From CBDTYW01 sp965364735 (GTDB lineage Bacteria; Actinomycetota; Nitriliruptoria; Nitriliruptorales; Nitriliruptoraceae): a stretch of 10,833 nucleotides of DNA. The stretch is taken from contig CBDTYW010000119.1 in the NCBI GenBank assembly GCA_965364735.1, forward strand, positions 1-10,833, given 5' to 3'. The notes under the pieces are model-generated. The model ran no database searches, was not told where the DNA came from, and saw only the letters and a list, made by a program, of their open reading frames with translations. Shown here in pieces: positions 7,349 through 10,833 of the stretch. Position numbers and translations under genes: made by a program. Numbering within the stretch: the first letter of the stretch is position 1; each line of letters begins with the position of its first letter.

Positions 7349-7354
7349 ACTCTA
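7349..7354 (-). promoter_or_regulatory. Candidate -10 element (TAGAGT) of a leaderless sbcD promoter
   Basis: On the minus strand the sequence reads TAGAGT followed by six bases and then the sbcD ATG at 7342. This matches the TANNNT -10 pattern and the 6-7 base distance to the transcription start seen in leaderless actinobacterial mRNAs, and no Shine-Dalgarno sequence precedes this ATG. At the 17-base spacing the -35 position reads GCGGTC, which is not a good match. I saw no LexA-type box in the gap. The call rests on position and hexamer only. Confidence 0.38.
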
Positions 7355-7454
7355 CGAGGGGGTGGGACATGGACCGCGGAGGAGGTGACGTGAGGCCGGG
7401 GCAGCATGTGCGCTCAATGCACGCGATCGGGCCGATTGGTCAACGTGTGAGTCC

Positions 7455-7612
7455 ATGAGGCCGAAGCATCTGGGGAACCCGCCATTGGAAGCCTCATCAT
7501 CCGTCTCTCACTCCGCGCCGCGAGCTTCGCTGTCGCCACGGCCAGCATCGTCGGTGCCGCGACCCCTGGCGTCGGGCTCGCCCGTACGCCGGACGCCTCA
7601 CCCGACCTCACG
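7455..7612 (+). other. Signal-peptide-coding 5' extension of the S8 protease without a usual start codon (possible 1-nt indel)
   Basis: Upstream of the GTG at 7613 the protease frame stays open back to a TGA at 7448-7450 and encodes a typical Sec signal peptide: LIIRLSLRAASFAVATA (from 7493), then a Gly/Ala-rich stretch ending VGLA with a likely cleavage before RTPDAS. This frame contains no ATG, GTG or TTG. Two readings fit. First, a single missing base near 7472-7480 (a G4 run then a C3 run) would join it to the ATG at 7455, giving a basic n-region MRPKHLG followed directly by the hydrophobic core. Second, ATT at 7484 is a rare start, with GGGGAA 6 bases upstream. The ATG at 7455 is preceded by only a weak GTGAG. 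I favour the indel, but the sequence alone does not settle it. Confidence 0.7.
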
Positions 7613-9106
7613 GTGCTCATCCAGGCTGCCGGAGACCTCCGGACCGTCGCTGGGGACGTCCTCGCCCTCGGGGGCTCCGTCGAGCGTCTGCACGACACGG
7701 TCGGGATCGTCACGGCGACCCTGCCCGCTGACCAGCTCGACCGTCTCCGGGCGGACTCCGACGTCGCGGCGGTGACGGTCAACAGCACGGTCACGCTCTC
7801 GTCCACCAACGACTCCACGCCCGGTCACCCCAACACCGGCGGGCGGACCAGCGTCGTCGCCGACGCGATCGGCGCGGATGACTACCTCGCTGCCGGCTAC
7901 GACGGGTCCGGAATCGACGTTGCGTTGATCGACTCCGGCGTCGCGAACGTGGCAGGCCTGAGCGACAGCGTCATCAACGGCGTCGACCTCTCGTTCGACG
8001 CCCTCATCCCGGGGTACTGGGACGGTCCGGCCTTCTCCGACGGGTTCGGCCACGGCACGCACATGGCGGGGATCATCACCGGCAACGGCGACGACGTCAT
8101 GGGCGTCGCTCCCGGCGCTCGTGTCGTCAACGTGAAGGTCGGCGACCACCTGGGCAAGGCCGACGTCACCCAGATCATCGCCGGCATCGACTGGGTCATC
8201 CAGAACGCGAACACCGACGGGCGCAACATCCGCGTCATCAACCTCTCCTTCGGCACGGACGCATCGCACACACCGCAGCTCGACCCGGTCGCGCACGCTG
8301 TCCAGACCGCCTTCGACCATGGGATCGTCACCGTCGTCAGCGCCGGGAACCGGGGCACCACGCTGGGCCGCATGGACATGCCGGCGTCCCACCCGGCCGC
8401 GCTGTCCGTCGGCGCGACGGACATGGGCCCGACCACGGCCCCGGGCGACGACACCGTTCCCTCCTGGAGCAGCCACGGTGACGGGGTCAACAACCCGCAC
8501 CTGATCGTTCCCGGCAAGCAGATCATCAGCGTCGGCGTCCCCGGAAGCACGCTCTGGGAGGCCTACCCGGACGGCCACGTCGAGGGCGCGCTGATGCGCG
8601 GCAGCGGCACGTCGCAGTCCGCGGCCGTCATGTCCGCCGCCGTCGCGCTGGTTCTGGACTACCAGCCGGCGTGGGGTCCGGCGGAGGTCCTCGTCGCCAC
8701 CCGGCGCGGAGCGGTCGATCTCGGACTCCCGGCCTCCGTGCAGGGCGCTGGCGTCGTCGACCTGACCCGGCTCATGGGCTGGAGTCACCGCGACGGGGCC
8801 AACTGGAACTACACCCGCAGCACCGGTGACGGTGACCTCGACACCTCCCGCGGCAGCTACACGGTCACCATGGCGAACGACCAGGGCACGAGCCTGTCGA
8901 TCACCGGCAACATGGACTTCACCGGCAGCACGTGGAACGGCTCGACCTGGAACGGCTCGACCTGGAACGGCTCGACCTGGAACGGGTCGACCTGGAACGG
9001 GTCCACGTGGAACGGGTCCACGTGGAACGGGTCCACCTGGAACGGGTCCACCTGGAACGGGTCCACCTGGAACGCAACCGGCTTCAGCAGCGCCTTCTGG
9101 GACTGA
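7613..9106 (+). CDS. Secreted subtilisin-like serine protease (peptidase S8) with C-terminal GSTWN repeats
   Basis: Numbered from the GTG at 7613 this is 497 residues; the true start is probably upstream because a signal peptide is encoded there. Residues 1-60 resemble an I9-type propeptide (LIQAAGDL, LGGSV, TATLPADQLDRLRAD). The catalytic triad is complete: Asp107 in VALIDSGV, His147 in GHGTHMAG, Ser334 in GSGTSQSAA, with oxyanion Asn246 in VVSAGNRG. After the S8 domain comes a stretch containing GDGDLDTSRGSYTV, then ten GSTWN units (about residues 438-487) and a short tail ATGFSSAFWD. It should be exported by Sec and matured by loss of the propeptide. Trp-rich C-terminal repeats of this style are familiar from actinobacterial S8 proteins but have no settled function. 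It is divergent from sbcD and lies 111 bp ahead of a membrane diguanylate cyclase gene. The substrate is unknown. Confidence 0.93.
   Translation: MLIQAAGDLRTVAGDVLALGGSVERLHDTVGIVTATLPADQLDRLRADSDVAAVTVNSTVTLSSTNDSTPGHPNTGGRTSVVADAIGADDYLAAGYDGSGIDVALIDSGVANVAGLSDSVINGVDLSFDALIPGYWDGPAFSDGFGHGTHMAGIITGNGDDVMGVAPGARVVNVKVGDHLGKADVTQIIAGIDWVIQNANTDGRNIRVINLSFGTDASHTPQLDPVAHAVQTAFDHGIVTVVSAGNRGTTLGRMDMPASHPAALSVGATDMGPTTAPGDDTVPSWSSHGDGVNNPHLIVPGKQIISVGVPGSTLWEAYPDGHVEGALMRGSGTSQSAAVMSAAVALVLDYQPAWGPAEVLVATRRGAVDLGLPASVQGAGVVDLTRLMGWSHRDGANWNYTRSTGDGDLDTSRGSYTVTMANDQGTSLSITGNMDFTGSTWNGSTWNGSTWNGSTWNGSTWNGSTWNGSTWNGSTWNGSTWNGSTWNATGFSSAFWD
8924..9073 (+). repeat. Ten tandem 15-bp units encoding GSTWN
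   Basis: Ten uninterrupted in-frame units of 15 bp at 8924, 8939, 8954, 8969, 8984, 8999, 9014, 9029, 9044 and 9059 all encode Gly-Ser-Thr-Trp-Asn. Synonymous differences fall in blocks: unit 1 GGC-AGC-ACG, units 2-4 GGC-TCG-ACC, unit 5 GGG-TCG-ACC, units 6-7 GGG-TCC-ACG, units 8-10 GGG-TCC-ACC, each followed by the invariant TGG-AAC. The block order points to stepwise local duplication, with the amino acids held constant. Length polymorphism between strains is likely. Confidence 0.97.
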
Positions 9107-9217
9107 GCTCTCAAGGTCGATCGGACGGGCGTGGTTTGATCCGCGCCTGATCGGCCGACAGAGATCGTGCGAGACGCGTCCATCAGGCAGCCGCGCCTCG
9201 CCTCGATCAGGTCACCG

Positions 9218-10833
9218 ATGAACCTCCGTACCCGCATGCTGAGCGTCTGGGCGCACGTTGCGCTCAGCGCGCTGCTGCTGCTGTGGTGCTTGCTCGCGTT
9301 GACCGGGGTCTCAGCTGATCACGTCCGACCGGAGTGGCCGCTCGTGGTCGTGGTCTTCGGCTTCTACGTCGCGATGCGCTGGCCTGTCCACATCGCCACC
9401 GACAGCGGACGCCACCACGTCACCGTCGACCTGACGGAGGCTCTGGTCGTCGTCGGGTGCTTCCTGTTCGACCCCGCACCATTCGTCATCGCCGCGATGT
9501 TCGGCGCGCTCCCGGCGATCGCCCGCCTGAGGCCACCCCCGGTGAAGTTCGCAGTGAACCTCGTCCACACGGGGCTCTGGACCGCGATCCCGCTGCTGCT
9601 GTTCCACCTGTTCGCCGGAGCGTCGAACGGACCGTCGCCGCGGGCGGTCGCGGTCGCCGTGCTCGCCGCAGGCGTGTCCTGGCTCGGGAGCAACCTGAGC
9701 ATCCAGATCCCGATCGGCCTCTCCACGGGACGCTGGAGGCGCAACCGCGGCGAGATCCGCGAGCTCGCGGTCGCCGCTCTCACCGGGCTCGGGGCCGCTC
9801 ACATCGCGCTCGTGGGCGTCGTCATCGGCGCGACCGAGCCCACGCTCCTGACGCTGCTTTCCCTCCCGTTGGTGCACGTGATCCTGAGCAACGGGCGACA
9901 GATCCGCAACGCTGACAGCCGTCACATCCTCGAGTTCACCGTCGGAGCTGCGGAGTCGCTCAGGCTCGGCATCGACACGCCTCAGGTTCTGACAGATCTC
10001 CTCCCGGATCTGCGCGTCGCGTTCGGTGCGGACGAGGTCAGCCTGCTCGCGACGGTGCCCGGCGAAGTTCTGCGTGTCGTCGCTCACGAGGACGAGGTCG
10101 TGCGGCCGGGATCACTCCCCGTCGAGGGGACGCTTCGCTCGTGGTTGACCGACCACGCGAGCTCGGGCCCGGCCACCTCGGAGACCGACGCATCGCTCGT
10201 GGACATCGCGGGCGCCATGCGTCGCGGCGAGCTCCTCGTTGCCCCGATCCCGTCGGACCAGGGCGACGCAGCGTTCGTGCTGGCCGGGCGTCGACTCGGT
10301 CCGTTCCGGCCCGATCACGTCAGGCTCATCCGCACGCTCGCCTCGTCCGCATCCGCGGCACTCGAGCGCTACCTCCTGAGTCAGGAGCTGAACGCGTCCG
10401 AGCAACACCGCGTGGAGCTGGAGCAGCGAGCGAGCCACGACGCCATGACGGGGCTCGTCAACCGGCCACAGCTCGACCGGGATCTCGACTCCGCCTTCTC
10501 CGACGAGGGCCCCGTGGCGATGCTCTATCTCGACCTCAACGGCTTCAAGGCGGTCAACGACAATCTGGGGCATGCCCAAGGCGACGCGGTGCTCGTCCAC
10601 GCCGCGGCACGCATCCGCGCCGCCATCCGACCGACGGACATCGCGGCGCGGCTCGGCGGAGACGAGTTCGCCGTGCTCCTGCCAGGCGGGACCGAGGACG
10701 ACGCCCGGCGCGTCGGCATGCGGATCCTCGAGCTCTTCGGTGAGCCCATCCCTGACCTCGAGGCGGTCGACGAGATCCGTGCGGCGGTCGGCGTCGCCGA
10801 GCGCGTCGCCGGTGACACTCCGGCGACCCTGCT
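9218..10833 (+). CDS. Membrane-bound GAF-GGDEF diguanylate cyclase, 3' end outside window
   Basis: This frame is open from the ATG at 9218 to the window end (538 residues shown) and would make c-di-GMP from two GTP. Residues 1-225 are hydrophobic with about six to seven membrane segments (near 9-30, 39-53, 72-102, 112-133, 142-165, 183-204, 208-224) and form a MASE-like sensor region I cannot name. Residues about 237-395 look like a GAF domain, followed by a short coiled linker. The GGDEF domain begins at Asp408 (DAMTGLVNR), with metal-binding Asp439 in LYLDLNGFK, an intact active-site GGDEF at 480-484, and the inhibitory RxxD site Arg471-Pro-Thr-Asp474 five residues before it. It should therefore be active and product-inhibited. 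A C-terminal EAL domain may follow outside the window. It starts 111 bp after the S8 protease with no strong Shine-Dalgarno; 9107-9217 shows no clear promoter or terminator. Confidence 0.92.
   Translation, partial: MNLRTRMLSVWAHVALSALLLLWCLLALTGVSADHVRPEWPLVVVVFGFYVAMRWPVHIATDSGRHHVTVDLTEALVVVGCFLFDPAPFVIAAMFGALPAIARLRPPPVKFAVNLVHTGLWTAIPLLLFHLFAGASNGPSPRAVAVAVLAAGVSWLGSNLSIQIPIGLSTGRWRRNRGEIRELAVAALTGLGAAHIALVGVVIGATEPTLLTLLSLPLVHVILSNGRQIRNADSRHILEFTVGAAESLRLGIDTPQVLTDLLPDLRVAFGADEVSLLATVPGEVLRVVAHEDEVVRPGSLPVEGTLRSWLTDHASSGPATSETDASLVDIAGAMRRGELLVAPIPSDQGDAAFVLAGRRLGPFRPDHVRLIRTLASSASAALERYLLSQELNASEQHRVELEQRASHDAMTGLVNRPQLDRDLDSAFSDEGPVAMLYLDLNGFKAVNDNLGHAQGDAVLVHAAARIRAAIRPTDIAARLGGDEFAVLLPGGTEDDARRVGMRILELFGEPIPDLEAVDEIRAAVGVAERVAGDTPATL

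Noticed and set aside
7426..7436. ATCGG-G-CCGAT palindrome in the divergent gap as an operator
   Set aside because: Only a 5-bp half-site, of a kind common by chance in GC-rich DNA, and no regulator gene is nearby.
8924..9073. CRISPR-like array
   Set aside because: Units are directly tandem with no spacers and are fully coding.
9146..9211. CCTGATC ... GATCAGG inverted repeat between the protease and cyclase genes
   Set aside because: The arms are 7 bp and more than 50 bases apart with no T-tract, too weak to call a terminator or operator.
8857..9237. Minus-strand open frame with FQVDP-type repeats, and a plus-strand ERLDL/ERVHV repeat frame
   Set aside because: A 15-bp tandem repeat keeps all frames periodic and open. 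Only the GSTWN frame continues from the S8 protease and keeps its amino acids constant.
9311..10087. Minus-strand 258-codon frame and plus-strand Arg-rich frames at 9334 and 10141
   Set aside because: They are shadows of the membrane diguanylate cyclase, whose frame is open through to the window edge and carries RxxD and GGDEF motifs.

Overview
The window is about 10.8 kb of high-GC DNA with dense, short-gapped genes, GTG/ATG starts, a TANNNT-type hexamer placed as for a leaderless transcript, and an actinobacterial-type secreted S8 protease with W-rich C-terminal repeats. All of this points to an Actinomycetota (high-GC Gram-positive) chromosome. I cannot name a genus from sequence alone. 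I see no tRNA, rRNA, CRISPR array, insertion sequence or prophage gene.

Left part (1-2392, + strand): a tight three-gene run. It holds the C-terminal half of an acyl-CoA dehydrogenase (cut by the window edge), a cytoplasmic serine hydrolase of the class C beta-lactamase/esterase fold, and a PLP-dependent L-threonine aldolase. The first two are 2 bp apart and the last two share an ATGA overlap, so they are probably co-transcribed. Their shared pathway is not obvious. A small hairpin lies between the convergent ends of the aldolase and the next gene.

Middle part (2413-7342, - strand): a DNA end-processing operon read right to left, sbcD (Mre11-like nuclease), sbcC (Rad50-like SMC ATPase with a zinc hook) and a NurA-like nuclease, joined by a 20-nt overlap and an ATGA overlap. 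It is followed by a small GlsB/YeaQ-type membrane protein gene with its own ribosome-binding site. The sbcD-sbcC-nurA order recalls the archaeal mre11-rad50-herA-nurA cluster, but no herA is present here.

Right part (7343-10833, + strand): a divergently read secreted subtilisin-like protease (signal peptide, I9-like propeptide, S8 domain, then ten tandem GSTWN units), followed after 111 bp by a large membrane protein with an N-terminal multi-pass region, a GAF-like domain and a GGDEF diguanylate cyclase domain that runs off the window. The protease's signal peptide is encoded in a frame with no usual start codon, which suggests a one-base deletion, a sequencing error or a rare ATT start. The protease and cyclase look like a functional pair linking an exported repeat protein to c-di-GMP signalling, and this is the best candidate here for an under-described system.
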